64,000 bases of DNA from Mucilaginibacter sp. PAMB04168 (GTDB taxonomy: Bacteria; Bacteroidota; Bacteroidia; Sphingobacteriales; Sphingobacteriaceae), in assembly GCF_039634365.2 (NCBI RefSeq), contig NZ_CP155079.2:4774001-4838000 (forward strand), read 5' to 3'. Under the pieces are notes generated by a model. It was not told the DNA's origin. It was given only the letters and a program-made list of their open reading frames with translations, and searched no databases. Position numbers and translations under genes: made by a program. Each line of letters opens with the position of its first letter. Positions within the stretch are counted from its first letter, which is position 1. Positions 1 through 8,656 of the stretch are shown here, in pieces.

Positions 1-304
1 ACTCGATCATAGATCGTGAGTTTTTAACCACGGAGAATGCACCCATATATTTCAGAAAGAACACCTTGCGTACGGTGTCTTCCAGTATCATAATGTGAAA
101 TTTTTTCCGGAGCAGTTTATGATTGAGCCAGTATAATAAAAACCCATCCCACCAACCAAAATGATTAGCCAGCAGCAGTACCGATTTATGCTGATCGATC
201 TGGATACTGTTAAAATTAAAGTCCTGAAAATTACTGTGCAGAATATACCCGATATACCGATGAAAGAAGGCACGTATGAAACTATTGTTTTTGGGGTAAA
301 TCAT
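1..304 (-). CDS. PlsC-type acyltransferase, partial (C-terminus cut by window edge)
   Basis: The first 101 residues of a lysophospholipid acyltransferase-like protein are present, starting at the ATG at 302-304 and running off the left edge. The segment NHFGWWDGF carries the HX4D catalytic box of the PlsC/GPAT superfamily, which transfers acyl chains from acyl-CoA or acyl-ACP to a hydroxyl. It is the last visible gene of a minus-strand series, 61 bp after a second acyltransferase whose box reads NHFSWWDGF, so the two look like tandem paralogues. With a CrtD-type desaturase upstream, the acceptor could be a carotenoid glycoside as well as a glycerolipid; that is inference. No other reading of this stretch competes. 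Confidence 0.82.
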   Translation of the reverse strand, partial: MIYPKNNSFIRAFFHRYIGYILHSNFQDFNFNSIQIDQHKSVLLLANHFGWWDGFLLYWLNHKLLRKKFHIMILEDTVRKVFFLKYMGAFSVVKNSRSMIE

Positions 305-365
305 GGCATGGGCAAGATAGCAATTCTGTTGTTGTGATTACAACGTGTTAATTACCTACAGCGGT

Positions 366-989
366 CTAATGCTCTACATTTATTTGATTTTGTAACGCCT
401 GTTTATGAAAGCCGTTGATATTTTCGGCCAACTGATCAAACGAAACATCTCCTGCCACACCGCAATCAAACAAGTGGATGAATGCAGAGGGTTTCAGGCT
501 TTCAAAGTAATCTATCAACACGCATGAATATACAATTTGGCAAGGGCCTTTAATGTGTTTTATAAGACGTTCAATACCTTTCTCAATAACAATACCTGTT
601 GCATGGTTAGACACCAACTCGCCCTGTGGGAAAACCACCACCAGGTTTTCGGGATCGTTTAGCAAGTCGGCCGCGTAATGCAGTGATTTGAGCATTTCGC
701 GCGTACCTTTTTCAATAGAAAAGCCGCCGAACAGGTTAAACAACATGCGCTGCTGCAAATGGTCATGCTGCATCATGATGTACAGCTTACGTTTTAGGTG
801 CCAGTAAGCAAGGTAATTACCAAAAAAACCATCCCACCAGCTAAAGTGATTACATAACAGCAAAACGGAATGGCCGGGCTTTGGCTCAAACGGCATCACT
901 ACAATGCGGTTAAATGCCTTATGCATACGGTAGCGCATGTACTTGGCAAACCAGTTGCTGAATAATTTATTACGGCGGGCGGGTATCAT
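366..989 (-). CDS. PlsC-type lysophospholipid acyltransferase family protein
   Basis: This 207-residue protein has the HX4D motif in NHFSWWDGF (His48, Asp53), a GTR segment in IEKGTREML near residue 95, and VVFPQGE, which corresponds to the FPEG acyl-acceptor motif. These are acyltransferase blocks I to III in the usual order, and the length is normal for a soluble or peripheral PlsC homologue. Its ATG overlaps the TGA of the upstream alpha/beta hydrolase (ATGA, 986-989), so the two are translationally coupled. The paralogue at 1-304 follows. It may acylate glycerolipids or, given crtD in the same series, a carotenoid glycoside; the sequence does not decide. Confidence 0.82.
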   Translation of the reverse strand: MIPARRNKLFSNWFAKYMRYRMHKAFNRIVVMPFEPKPGHSVLLLCNHFSWWDGFFGNYLAYWHLKRKLYIMMQHDHLQQRMLFNLFGGFSIEKGTREMLKSLHYAADLLNDPENLVVVFPQGELVSNHATGIVIEKGIERLIKHIKGPCQIVYSCVLIDYFESLKPSAFIHLFDCGVAGDVSFDQLAENINGFHKQALQNQINVEH

Positions 990-1807
990 ATTTTACAATT
1001 TACCAAATATTCATCTAACTGGGTGGTAACCAGCCAGTGCCCCATCGGCACTTCATGCACCTGTGGATACTTGAGCCGGTTAATAAATGCCTGGGCAGAG
1101 CTTTTAGGAAACAGCATATCATGCTGCCCAAAAACCAGATGGCACTTGATACCATGCTCGTTAATCCGGTTGGTTATCTTAACCACATCGGGCTGTAACT
1201 GTTTGATAAGATTTAAGGTATAGTATACATCCAACCGCTTTTGCGGCGTATCCATTTCACTGTAAGCTATCTTGTACAAGCTTTCGTCAATAAATTTTAC
1301 CTTTTTTAATCCGTTAAGCACACCTGGTGCCAGCCACTTACTTTTGGTTACCGTTTTAAACAACAACTTACCTGCGGGGTTGTGCATTAAAAAATTAAAG
1401 CCCTTATAAACCGATAAGCCATCGGGCGCCATGAGTATAATCTCGTCAACCCATTCGGCAAAATCTTCCAATAGTACCAGCGCCAAATTAGCGCCTATGG
1501 AGTACCCCATTAAACTTATGCGCTGCTGGCCACCATGTTGCTTAAACCACTCTTCGAGGTAGGCACGCATTAGCGATTTGGGCATGCCGTTGAGTATTTG
1601 CTGCTCAGCCCAATTGTTAAGCTGGGTTTGCCCATGAAAAAAGTGATCGAAACTGTATACCCGGTATTGGGTTAAGATAGATTTTTGCAGTACTTCAAAT
1701 TGTCGCCCCGTCATGCCGTAGCCATGAAAAGCAAGCATGGGTTTACTGCCCGTACCGTATTCGTGATAATGAATTTGCCCTAACTGTGGTAGATGTAGAA
1801 AAGCCAT
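986..1807 (-). CDS. alpha/beta hydrolase
   Basis: An alpha/beta-hydrolase fold protein of about 273 residues. LAFHGYGMTG forms the oxyanion-loop region, GYSIG is the nucleophile elbow with the catalytic Ser, FGQHDMLFP supplies the Asp, and GHWLV near the C-terminus supplies the His. The open frame continues upstream to 1900, but a TAnnTTTG promoter box lies at 1857-1864 inside that extension and the first residues of the extension look unlike the family. I therefore place the start at the ATG at 1805-1807. The stop overlaps the ATG of the acyltransferase downstream. Substrate unknown; an esterase or lipase role in the same lipid or carotenoid pathway is inferred from the neighbours only. Confidence 0.82.
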   Translation of the reverse strand: MAFLHLPQLGQIHYHEYGTGSKPMLAFHGYGMTGRQFEVLQKSILTQYRVYSFDHFFHGQTQLNNWAEQQILNGMPKSLMRAYLEEWFKQHGGQQRISLMGYSIGANLALVLLEDFAEWVDEIILMAPDGLSVYKGFNFLMHNPAGKLLFKTVTKSKWLAPGVLNGLKKVKFIDESLYKIAYSEMDTPQKRLDVYYTLNLIKQLQPDVVKITNRINEHGIKCHLVFGQHDMLFPKSSAQAFINRLKYPQVHEVPMGHWLVTTQLDEYLVNCKI

Positions 1808-1856
1808 TGTTAAGGCAATGTTAGGGAATTTTTGTGAGTCTGGAAGTTTGTAAGTC

Positions 1857-1864
1857 CAAAAGTA
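1857..1864 (-). promoter_or_regulatory. TAnnTTTG -7 promoter box for the alpha/beta hydrolase
   Basis: The minus strand reads TACTTTTG here, matching the Bacteroidota -7 consensus TAnnTTTG. It lies about 50 nt upstream of the preferred hydrolase start at 1807 and downstream of the crtD stop. It would be an internal promoter of the series. No clear -33 TTG is seen. Confidence 0.4.
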
Positions 1865-1921
1865 CAAATTGAAACTATAGACAGGTGTGTTCAGTTTCAC
1901 CCACTTCTCATACCCTCTAAC

Positions 1922-3394
1922 TTACTCCACCCACTCACTTACAATTTTGGCCGATAGCAGCGCCAGTGGAATGCCGCCGCCGGGGTGAACACTGCCACCG
2001 CAGAAATACAGATTATTAATTTTAGACGAGCGGTTGGCATGCCGCAAAAAAGCAGCAAACTGGCTGTTAGAGCTGGTACCGTATAAAGAACCCTGGTAAG
2101 AAGACGTCCTGCTTTCTATGCTGCGCGGATCGAGTATACTTTCGTTTACGATACATGGGGTTATGTCCTCTCCTAACTGTGCAGATAACTTAAGGATAAT
2201 GTTTTTCCGGGCATCGCTAATCAGGCTATCCCAATCCTGCCCGGTGTTGGCCGGTACATTAATCATCACAAACCAGTTTTCGCAGCCTGCGGGGGCGTCA
2301 GCCGGTTCATATTTATTACTGATGTTAAGATAAACGGTGGGATTATTATAAATGCTTTGCTGCTTCCAAATGGCATTAAATTCCGCCTCGTAATTATCGC
2401 TAAAGAAAATATTATGGAGATCCAATTGAGGAAATTGTTTTTGTATACCCCAATAGAAAATGAGTGCTGAGCTGCTTCGTTCCTGATTCAGTATCCTCTC
2501 CGGAAAAAGCTGCGGGTACCTGGCCAACAGCTTGCGATAGGTAAACCATACATCCATGTTAGATACCACCAAATCGCCCTTTACCAGATCACCTTTAACC
2601 TGTAAACCCTTGGCGCGGCTACCGTTCAATACAATTTCATCAACTGGTGCTTGATAATTGAAAACTACTCCTAAATCTTCTGCCAGTTTAACCAGGCTAC
2701 GGGTTATATTGTACATGCCCCCATCAGGAAAGTAAGCACCATAGTGCTGCTCTAAATGAGGTATTACATTAAGTGTGGCAGGCGCACGATAAGGGTTTGA
2801 ACCATTATAAGTGGCATAACGATCAAAAAACTGCACCATGCGCTTGTCTCTAAAAAAGCCTGCGTTTGCCCTGTGCATGCTCCTAAAAGCATCTATCTGA
2901 AACAAACGTAGTATAGATTGTACCGTACGCCGGTTAAGGTATGTTTTAAGCCGGTGTAATGACTGCTCTAAAAAAACATGATTGGTGATAGCATAAATTT
3001 GGCTGCTGTTATGCGCATACTTTTGCAGGGCCTGTGCCGGCTCACCCGTTTTATGGTTAACCTCCGCGGCCATTTTTTCGGCATCTGCATAAGCGTCAAT
3101 ACTGATGCCGTCGGGATAAAAATAACGGCAAACAACATCCAGCTTTCGGTAATTAAAATACTGCCTGGGGTCTTTGCCTGCCAGTGTAAACAATTCATCC
3201 ACGTACTGCGGCATAGTGAATAAACTTGGACCGGCGTCGAAGCGATACCCCTCCTGCTCAAATTCAGACAGCTTTCCGCCTGCGTAGCCGTTGGCCTCGT
3301 ATACTTCGATAGTATAACCCTTTACAGCTAACCTAATGGCGGTGGCTATACCGGCTATACCGGCACCAATAATAAGCGCTTTTTTTTGGGGCAT
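1922..3394 (-). CDS. crtD: 1-hydroxycarotenoid 3,4-desaturase (CrtD-type) / CrtI family
   Basis: An FAD-dependent carotenoid desaturase of about 490 residues. The N-terminus has the Rossmann dinucleotide motif GAGIAGIATAIRLA followed by YEANGYAGGKLSEF and FDAGPSLFTMP. The middle has FFDRYATYNGSNPYRAPAT and the C-terminus CGGSVHPGGGIPLAL, the FAD-binding end of this family. The FDAGPSLFTMP and RYATYNGS blocks fit the CrtD branch better than phytoene desaturase CrtI, whose equivalent segment usually reads GPSWYWMP. It would introduce a 3,4 double bond into a hydroxylated acyclic carotenoid at the membrane. The start is the ATG at 3392-3394, because the upstream in-frame TTG is part of a TAnnTTTG box. 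First gene of the series that continues with the hydrolase and acyltransferases. Confidence 0.78.
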   Translation of the reverse strand: MPQKKALIIGAGIAGIATAIRLAVKGYTIEVYEANGYAGGKLSEFEQEGYRFDAGPSLFTMPQYVDELFTLAGKDPRQYFNYRKLDVVCRYFYPDGISIDAYADAEKMAAEVNHKTGEPAQALQKYAHNSSQIYAITNHVFLEQSLHRLKTYLNRRTVQSILRLFQIDAFRSMHRANAGFFRDKRMVQFFDRYATYNGSNPYRAPATLNVIPHLEQHYGAYFPDGGMYNITRSLVKLAEDLGVVFNYQAPVDEIVLNGSRAKGLQVKGDLVKGDLVVSNMDVWFTYRKLLARYPQLFPERILNQERSSSALIFYWGIQKQFPQLDLHNIFFSDNYEAEFNAIWKQQSIYNNPTVYLNISNKYEPADAPAGCENWFVMINVPANTGQDWDSLISDARKNIILKLSAQLGEDITPCIVNESILDPRSIESRTSSYQGSLYGTSSNSQFAAFLRHANRSSKINNLYFCGGSVHPGGGIPLALLSAKIVSEWVE

Positions 3395-3397
3395 GGG

Positions 3398-3405
3398 CAA
3401 ATATA
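3398..3405 (-). promoter_or_regulatory. TAnnTTTG -7 promoter box for crtD
   Basis: The minus strand reads TATATTTG, three bases before the crtD ATG. Transcription from it would give a leaderless or almost leaderless message. It sits just downstream of the terminator of the PfpI-type gene, the right place for a fresh promoter. Confidence 0.4.
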
Positions 3406-3420
3406 AACTACAAGCAATAA

Positions 3421-3451
3421 AAAAGCAGAACCGTTATTGTTCTGCCTTTTT
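3421..3451 (-). terminator. Rho-independent terminator after the PfpI/DJ-1 gene
   Basis: GCAGAAC (3425-3431) pairs with GTTCTGC (3439-3445) around a 7-nt loop. A-runs on the left and T-runs on the right make it work in either direction. On the minus strand it ends the PfpI-type gene before crtD begins. Confidence 0.7.
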
Positions 3452-3473
3452 ATTTTCTATTATGATTAGTTAT

Positions 3474-4031
3474 TTATTCAGATGCATCATGCACACCTTC
3501 GGCAATCTCTTCAATAGTTTTGCGGTTAAACGCATCAAGGTCGGCCGGGGTACGGCTGGTTACCAGACCCTTGTCGGTCACTACTTCTTCGTCAACCCAT
3601 TCGGCTCCGGCATTCTTTAGGTCGGTTTGCAAGGATGGGTAAGAAGTGAGTTTGCGCCCGCTGATCATGCCCGTCTCAATAAGCATTTGCGGACCATGGC
3701 ATATAGCAGCCAACGGTTTACCTTCATCTAAAAACGCCGATACGAAAGCCACTGCATCTTTATTTTGGCGCAGCTTATCCGGGTTCAAAACCCCACCCGG
3801 CAATACCAGGGCATCATAATCATCCGGGCTCACATCACTGAGCATTCTGTCCACATCCACTTCAATGCCCCAATGGTCATGGTCCCAGGCTTTAATTTTT
3901 CCGCCTTGTGGCGATATAATATGCACAATGGCGCCAGCTGCCTCCAAAGCTTCTTTGGGGCTGGTTAGCTCTACCTGCTCAAACCCTTCTTCGGTAAGGA
4001 TTGCTACTTTACGGTTATCTAAACTCGGCAT
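3474..4031 (-). CDS. DJ-1/PfpI family protein (type 1 glutamine amidotransferase fold)
   Basis: A 185-residue single-domain protein. It opens with KVAILTEEGFEQVELTSP, and AAICHGPQML near residue 110 carries the nucleophile-elbow Cys-His pair of the PfpI/YhbO subgroup. ALVLPGG and LTSYPSLQTDL, typical of the fold, are also present, and the length is normal for the group. Members have been described as proteases, chaperones or glyoxal-detoxifying deglycases; which applies here cannot be told. It is cytoplasmic, with no signal peptide. It lies 82 bp downstream of the LysR gene on the same strand and is followed by its own terminator. Confidence 0.88.
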   Translation of the reverse strand: MPSLDNRKVAILTEEGFEQVELTSPKEALEAAGAIVHIISPQGGKIKAWDHDHWGIEVDVDRMLSDVSPDDYDALVLPGGVLNPDKLRQNKDAVAFVSAFLDEGKPLAAICHGPQMLIETGMISGRKLTSYPSLQTDLKNAGAEWVDEEVVTDKGLVTSRTPADLDAFNRKTIEEIAEGVHDASE

Positions 4032-4113
4032 AACGTTGTTTCATTTTCATGCAACTTACATAAGCTGCATAAGTACTACAATAGGCCAAATTTTAAGTTT
4101 TCAATATTTGGAT

Positions 4114-5007
4114 TTACTGGTTTTCCAGTGCATAATTGATAAAATTACTGGTAAGTCCGTTATCTTCGGTTCCTTTACGCCTGATGAAGTAAAAGTTCCG
4201 GGTAATCTCCAAACCCTCCACAGGCACCTCAACTAAATCGCCTTCGGCCAGTTGCCGTACAATAGAGGGCCGTGGCATAAAGCCCAGGCACTGATCGGCC
4301 AGTAAGAAATTCTTCAAAGCTTCCGTACCGCCTAATCTTATCTTCACCGCTAGCTCGGCCGGTTTAATGTGATGTGCGGCCAGCGCTTTCAATAAGGCAT
4401 TTAAAGTACCAGAGCCACGCTCACGCAAAGCCAGGGGCGTTTTTACAAACTGTTTTAGTGTTAAGGATTTACCGGCCAGCGAACTTTTGGCCGAACAAAC
4501 CGGTATTACCTCGTCGCTCATAAAGGGCTGGTAGGTAACGTTGGTAAGTTTGTTGTCTACCTCAATAATACCCACATCCACTTCATGGTTAAGCAGGGCG
4601 TTTAAAATATACTCTGAGTTACGATTAACCAGCTGTACGCCAACATTGGCATAACGCCGCTGAAAACCCGACAAGATAGATGGCAAGATATACAACGCAA
4701 TAGTAGTACTGGCTCCTAAACGCAAATGCCCTGCCGCCTGCGACTGGTTGCTGAGCACCGACAGATCATATTCCACCTTACGTTCAATCTCGGTAGCCTG
4801 CAATAAGTATTCATTCAATTTGGTTCCGGCTTCGGTGAGCATGATGCTGTTACCCTTACGTTCAAACAAGGGCAGCTTATATTGATCTTCAAGCGCTTTT
4901 ATATGCTTGCTTATTGCAGGCTGGGTAATAAATAGCACTTGAGCTGCTTTTGAGAAACTTAAATTGGCAGCAACTTCTATAAAAACACGGTGACCAAAGG
5001 ATATCAT
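4114..5007 (-). CDS. LysR family transcriptional regulator
   Basis: About 297 residues. The N-terminal winged helix-turn-helix is clear in FIEVAANLSFSKAAQVLFITQPAISKHIKALE, followed by the linker helix and a periplasmic-binding-protein-like effector domain from about residue 85. The frame stays open to 5031 only through a TTG that belongs to a TAnnTTTG box, so the ATG at 5005-5007 is the better start. It is divergent from the GT87 gene at 5138 and lies upstream of the PfpI-type gene; either could be a target. The effector is unknown. Confidence 0.9.
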   Translation of the reverse strand: MISFGHRVFIEVAANLSFSKAAQVLFITQPAISKHIKALEDQYKLPLFERKGNSIMLTEAGTKLNEYLLQATEIERKVEYDLSVLSNQSQAAGHLRLGASTTIALYILPSILSGFQRRYANVGVQLVNRNSEYILNALLNHEVDVGIIEVDNKLTNVTYQPFMSDEVIPVCSAKSSLAGKSLTLKQFVKTPLALRERGSGTLNALLKALAAHHIKPAELAVKIRLGGTEALKNFLLADQCLGFMPRPSIVRQLAEGDLVEVPVEGLEITRNFYFIRRKGTEDNGLTSNFINYALENQ

Positions 5008-5028
5008 GTCGGGATAATGATGTAGGTT

Positions 5029-5036
5029 CAAAAGTA
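5029..5036 (-). promoter_or_regulatory. TAnnTTTG promoter box for the LysR gene
   Basis: The minus strand reads TACTTTTG, with a TTG 17 nt upstream as a possible -33 element. The predicted leader to the ATG at 5007 is about 20 nt. The box lies inside the longest open frame and so argues for the shorter protein. Confidence 0.5.
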
Positions 5037-5137
5037 GGCTATTTTACAGCGTACAACTCAATAATAAGTTCAAATAACAGCATTAACGGCAAATAAGTTA
5101 ACTTAGCCTCACATTTAATTTAACCCGGCAGGCTCGC

Positions 5138-6367
5138 ATGCGATTCAACAAAAACTACCTCATTTTTATAGTTATAGCTGTATCGGTAGCTTTTGCTTTT
5201 ATATCATACAACCGGGGTATGAAAGCCGACGTAAATGGCGATTACTTTATTTACTGGCAAACTGGCGGGCATTTTTTAAGCGGACAGAAGATTTATACCC
5301 CCGGCCTTGTTGATGGTGGTTTTACGTATCCACCCTTCGCAGCGCTATTTTTTAGCTTGTTTTCTTTTTTTCCTTTTCATATATCCGCTTTCCTGTTTAC
5401 TTATGTAATTAACTACGGTTTATGGCTGGCCTCATTTATACTGGTACACAAAATATTTAAGCAGTTATACCCTAACCAAAATATGAACTGGCCCTTAGGG
5501 TTGGCATTACTGTTTTCTATTGGATTTTACTGGCATAACTTTATATGGATGAACGCCAATATGCCGGTGCTTTGCCTAACCTTGCTCGGCATTTGGTATT
5601 ACCAGCGTAAGCAATTTGGCCTCAGCTATTTATTTTTTATGGCGGGCACTTTCTTTAAGATCACACCGGTATTGTTTCTCATTTTTGCAGCCATTAAACG
5701 CGGGCCTAAAGACTGGCCTAAAATTATCCTGACCGCACTGCCCTTTATAATTATACCTGCTATTTTACGAGGCTTCCCTACCGGCATTAATGATTGGAAG
5801 GATTATTACGAGGCCTTTGTTGCACCTTTTAGCAAGGGCAAAATAGATGAAAACATCATAAGCTTGGGGGTGCCAGCCCTGCTTAATAAAATAAACACCG
5901 GCAATGCAGAAGTGGGCATAGCGCCTGTTTTACACTTAACAGCACGTACTTTAAAACTGGCAATCCTTGCTTTCCAGGTGGTGAGTATATTAGCCATTAC
6001 CCTCAAGTTTGCATACGACCGTTATATCAAAAAATCTGAAGATTTTTCGGCTGCCGACTTTTGCCTTATTTTTATGGTTCCGTTGCTACTGCCAGGGCGT
6101 GTATGGGCACATCATCATGTGTGTACCAGCTTTGTGTTCACTTATGTGTTCTTTGCACTTCTTAAAGAGAAAAGAACAACGTTGCTGGTTTTTACCTGCA
6201 TACTTTGCCTGCTTACAAATTTAATTACAAAAGACGTAATAGGACAAACCATGACCAACTACCTGAAACATTACAGCTTTATTACGCTGGTGATGCTATT
6301 TGTTACCGGTATTATCATTGCTTTAAACTTAGGTACTACAAAACACGCAAAAACAGCTGGAGAGTAA
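5138..6367 (+). CDS. GT87/DUF2029 family membrane glycosyltransferase
   Basis: A 409-residue integral membrane protein with about ten hydrophobic segments. The first loop contains KADVNGDYFIYWQTGGHFLSG and then FTYPPFAALFFSLF, the hallmark of GT87 polyprenyl-phosphate-mannose-dependent transferases (GT-C fold), with the acidic residue of the first loop as the likely catalytic base. Such enzymes add sugars from lipid-linked donors on the outer face of the inner membrane; donor and acceptor here are unknown. It stands alone, divergent from LysR and convergent with the PL4 gene. Its upstream region contains TTAACTTAG, an imperfect version of the -7 box. Confidence 0.82.
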   Translation: MRFNKNYLIFIVIAVSVAFAFISYNRGMKADVNGDYFIYWQTGGHFLSGQKIYTPGLVDGGFTYPPFAALFFSLFSFFPFHISAFLFTYVINYGLWLASFILVHKIFKQLYPNQNMNWPLGLALLFSIGFYWHNFIWMNANMPVLCLTLLGIWYYQRKQFGLSYLFFMAGTFFKITPVLFLIFAAIKRGPKDWPKIILTALPFIIIPAILRGFPTGINDWKDYYEAFVAPFSKGKIDENIISLGVPALLNKINTGNAEVGIAPVLHLTARTLKLAILAFQVVSILAITLKFAYDRYIKKSEDFSAADFCLIFMVPLLLPGRVWAHHHVCTSFVFTYVFFALLKEKRTTLLVFTCILCLLTNLITKDVIGQTMTNYLKHYSFITLVMLFVTGIIIALNLGTTKHAKTAGE

Positions 6368-6437
6368 CCTTAACAGTTACAAGCCTGCACTTGCATTACA
6401 CTTATACAAGCTTGCAGCTGTTCGTTAAACTTGTTGG

Positions 6438-8618
6438 TTAATTTGCATTCGGGTCAACCTCCAGACGTATTACATCATAGCAAATGCCGTTGGCTACACC
6501 ACCTGCAGGCACGGTTAACACTATAGTGTTTTGACCAGCTTTCAGCAAAGCGGCATCAAATTTAAAATCACGCTCTACCCATGTACCTTCCACCCCATCG
6601 CGAATCATACTGGCGCCACCGCCACCTATGTCTGTAAAAGGACCAACATCGTTGCCATTCACCGTAATGCCTAATGAGCGTGCGCCCGAACCGGCAATAC
6701 CAAAACGCAATATGGCCTTACCCGAAACAGGCACATCTTTAGCCATGGTAAAATTGATGGTCCATGGTGTGGCACGGCCCTGGTCCTTACCGTCCGGTTT
6801 AAAATCAGTGTCATGCGGCACATGGTAAATGTACCAGTCTTTGGCGGGGTCAGATTTGCCTATAGTAAAGTTCACATCGTTCGGAAAAAACTTAGCATAT
6901 TCAATATACATACCCCAGTGCCAGTGGTCGTCACCTTTGTAAAACTCCCTGGCCGAACGGTTGGGCGTACCTATTTGCCATATTTGCTTACCAAAATGAA
7001 CCGGCTTCCATTGTATAGTACCCAAATCAAGCTTTTGCCCGGGTTTAACTATAATGGTAGCAGTAGCATCATAAGCGCCCAAAACACCGTCGGCAACGGC
7101 ATGCAACTGGTAAGTACCGGGCCTTACGTTCGGGATAGTAAAGGTTCCATCACTGGCGCCCTTGGCCCAAAATTCGTAATGCTTGGCATCGGTTTGCCAG
7201 TTTACCGGCTGCGGCTGAAAATTGAAGCCCGGCGGGCGGCCGTTAGCCGAACGAGGCGGCAAATAAGTACCTCGGTTAGCGCGCTTGCCATTAGGCAATA
7301 ACCTGCCAGCCGTGTCGGCAGGCGTAGCTGGTGCAGGCGTTGGTTCAACAACAGCCGCCACAGGCGCAGCTTCGGCCCTCACGGGGCGAGGCGCACGGGG
7401 TAATTCGGGTTCATCCGGGAACGCCAATCCTACTAACAAATTAGCCAGTTTTACTGTAGGCGCCTGCGAGTCAGTTAGCTCAATACGCCCTTTAACAGTA
7501 GCCCGTTGAGCAGCAGGGGTATAATCCACTCCTTTTACCCAGGCATAAGGCCACGCTGCCTGCTGCGCTTTAGCCGTATTCTTTGCATCAGCAAAAAGCG
7601 CTTTTGGGTCTTTACCTGTAGGTACGTATATAAACATAGGGCCAACTACCTTAGTCCAAGGCTCATTAGCTGCAAAATTGAGCTGACTGCCGCCATAATG
7701 TGTACCCCTCCAGTAATTAAGCAGCGTTGGGTCTCCGCCGTCGCCATCATCCAAATGACCTGTGAGCTCAAAATGATTTGGCCCGCTGCTTAGATACTCA
7801 AATGATGGATTGATAATATATAGACCTACCTTTTGCTTGGTAGACGACCAGCCGAAAGCCGGAATTTCAGACTGCTTGGCCGAATAATCGTACTTATGCT
7901 CGGCACGGCCTTTATAAATACCGGTAGTAAGGCGGCGTGCCTCTTTCATGTTCAAATCGTCGCCTTCGTCCCAGTCTTTACCTGTTGGCATTAAGGCGTT
8001 ACGCTTTTCATCTATAGACATCCAGTCGAACACATTGGCCGCCAGTTTAAAGCCAAACCTCGATTCGCCTACCGAGCCTGCCGGGTAAGTATCCTGATGT
8101 GTAAAAATAGCATAAGTATATACGCCATGTGCACCGCGTTCCAAGGTATAACGTATTTCCAGATCGGCAATTAAACCGCCGCCTTGTCCTGCAGCCGTAG
8201 GGTTAGCCCCTAAAATCGATTTGCCGTCCGAATATCCTTTTACCGAAACTTCGCCACGAGCGCCGCCAACATCGGCCGGGTTTATGCTAATACTGGCTAC
8301 TTCGCGAGCGGCCAGGGCCGGGCTTTGCTCCCAGTACCCGGCATGATGGCCCGAAACGTAACCCATCAATTCAATGTTGGGTGTTAAAGTTTTGGGCGTT
8401 TTGAGGGAAGTAAGATCGCCGGTTCGCTTGTTCACTACCACGGTTAGGTAGCCGTTGCTTAAGGTGTAGGTTGGTCCATTATCGGTAACGGTAACAGGTG
8501 GATCAGCCGGGGCAACGGTGCGGGCTTTTGCTTTCGCTACAGGTTTGGGCTTCATCATTACAAATGATGAAAATACCGCAAATGCGACCAGCAATATTGG
8601 TGTGTACTTATTTTGCAT
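6438..8618 (-). CDS. rhamnogalacturonan lyase, PL4 family, secreted
   Basis: A 726-residue secreted protein with an N-terminal signal segment (ILLVAFAVFSSFVMM). Domains in order are a galactose-mutarotase-like beta-sandwich catalytic domain (about 45-350), a fibronectin-III-like domain (about 370-545, ending in GTYQLHAVADG) and a C-terminal carbohydrate-binding-like domain (about 550-726, with IWQIGTPNRSAREFY and DWYIYHVPHD). This is the three-domain plan of PL4 rhamnogalacturonan endolyases, which cleave the Rha-GalA backbone by beta-elimination. The FnIII domain is interrupted by a Pro/Ala-rich insertion (about 403-470). It is monocistronic and far from the other pectin genes. A perfect 8-bp inverted repeat lies about 40 bp upstream of the start. 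Confidence 0.85.
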   Translation of the reverse strand: MQNKYTPILLVAFAVFSSFVMMKPKPVAKAKARTVAPADPPVTVTDNGPTYTLSNGYLTVVVNKRTGDLTSLKTPKTLTPNIELMGYVSGHHAGYWEQSPALAAREVASISINPADVGGARGEVSVKGYSDGKSILGANPTAAGQGGGLIADLEIRYTLERGAHGVYTYAIFTHQDTYPAGSVGESRFGFKLAANVFDWMSIDEKRNALMPTGKDWDEGDDLNMKEARRLTTGIYKGRAEHKYDYSAKQSEIPAFGWSSTKQKVGLYIINPSFEYLSSGPNHFELTGHLDDGDGGDPTLLNYWRGTHYGGSQLNFAANEPWTKVVGPMFIYVPTGKDPKALFADAKNTAKAQQAAWPYAWVKGVDYTPAAQRATVKGRIELTDSQAPTVKLANLLVGLAFPDEPELPRAPRPVRAEAAPVAAVVEPTPAPATPADTAGRLLPNGKRANRGTYLPPRSANGRPPGFNFQPQPVNWQTDAKHYEFWAKGASDGTFTIPNVRPGTYQLHAVADGVLGAYDATATIIVKPGQKLDLGTIQWKPVHFGKQIWQIGTPNRSAREFYKGDDHWHWGMYIEYAKFFPNDVNFTIGKSDPAKDWYIYHVPHDTDFKPDGKDQGRATPWTINFTMAKDVPVSGKAILRFGIAGSGARSLGITVNGNDVGPFTDIGGGGASMIRDGVEGTWVERDFKFDAALLKAGQNTIVLTVPAGGVANGICYDVIRLEVDPNAN

Positions 8619-8656
8619 AAATGGCGTATAATAGGTTATAATTTAGCCAAGAGGCT

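Noticed and set aside
88-273. A 61-codon minus-strand frame at the left edge
   Set aside because: It is out of frame with the partial acyltransferase, whose NHFGWWDGF motif is in the other frame.
2968-3261. Overlapping minus- and plus-strand frames inside crtD
   Set aside because: Shadow frames with no recognisable motif; the crtD frame is continuous and conserved.
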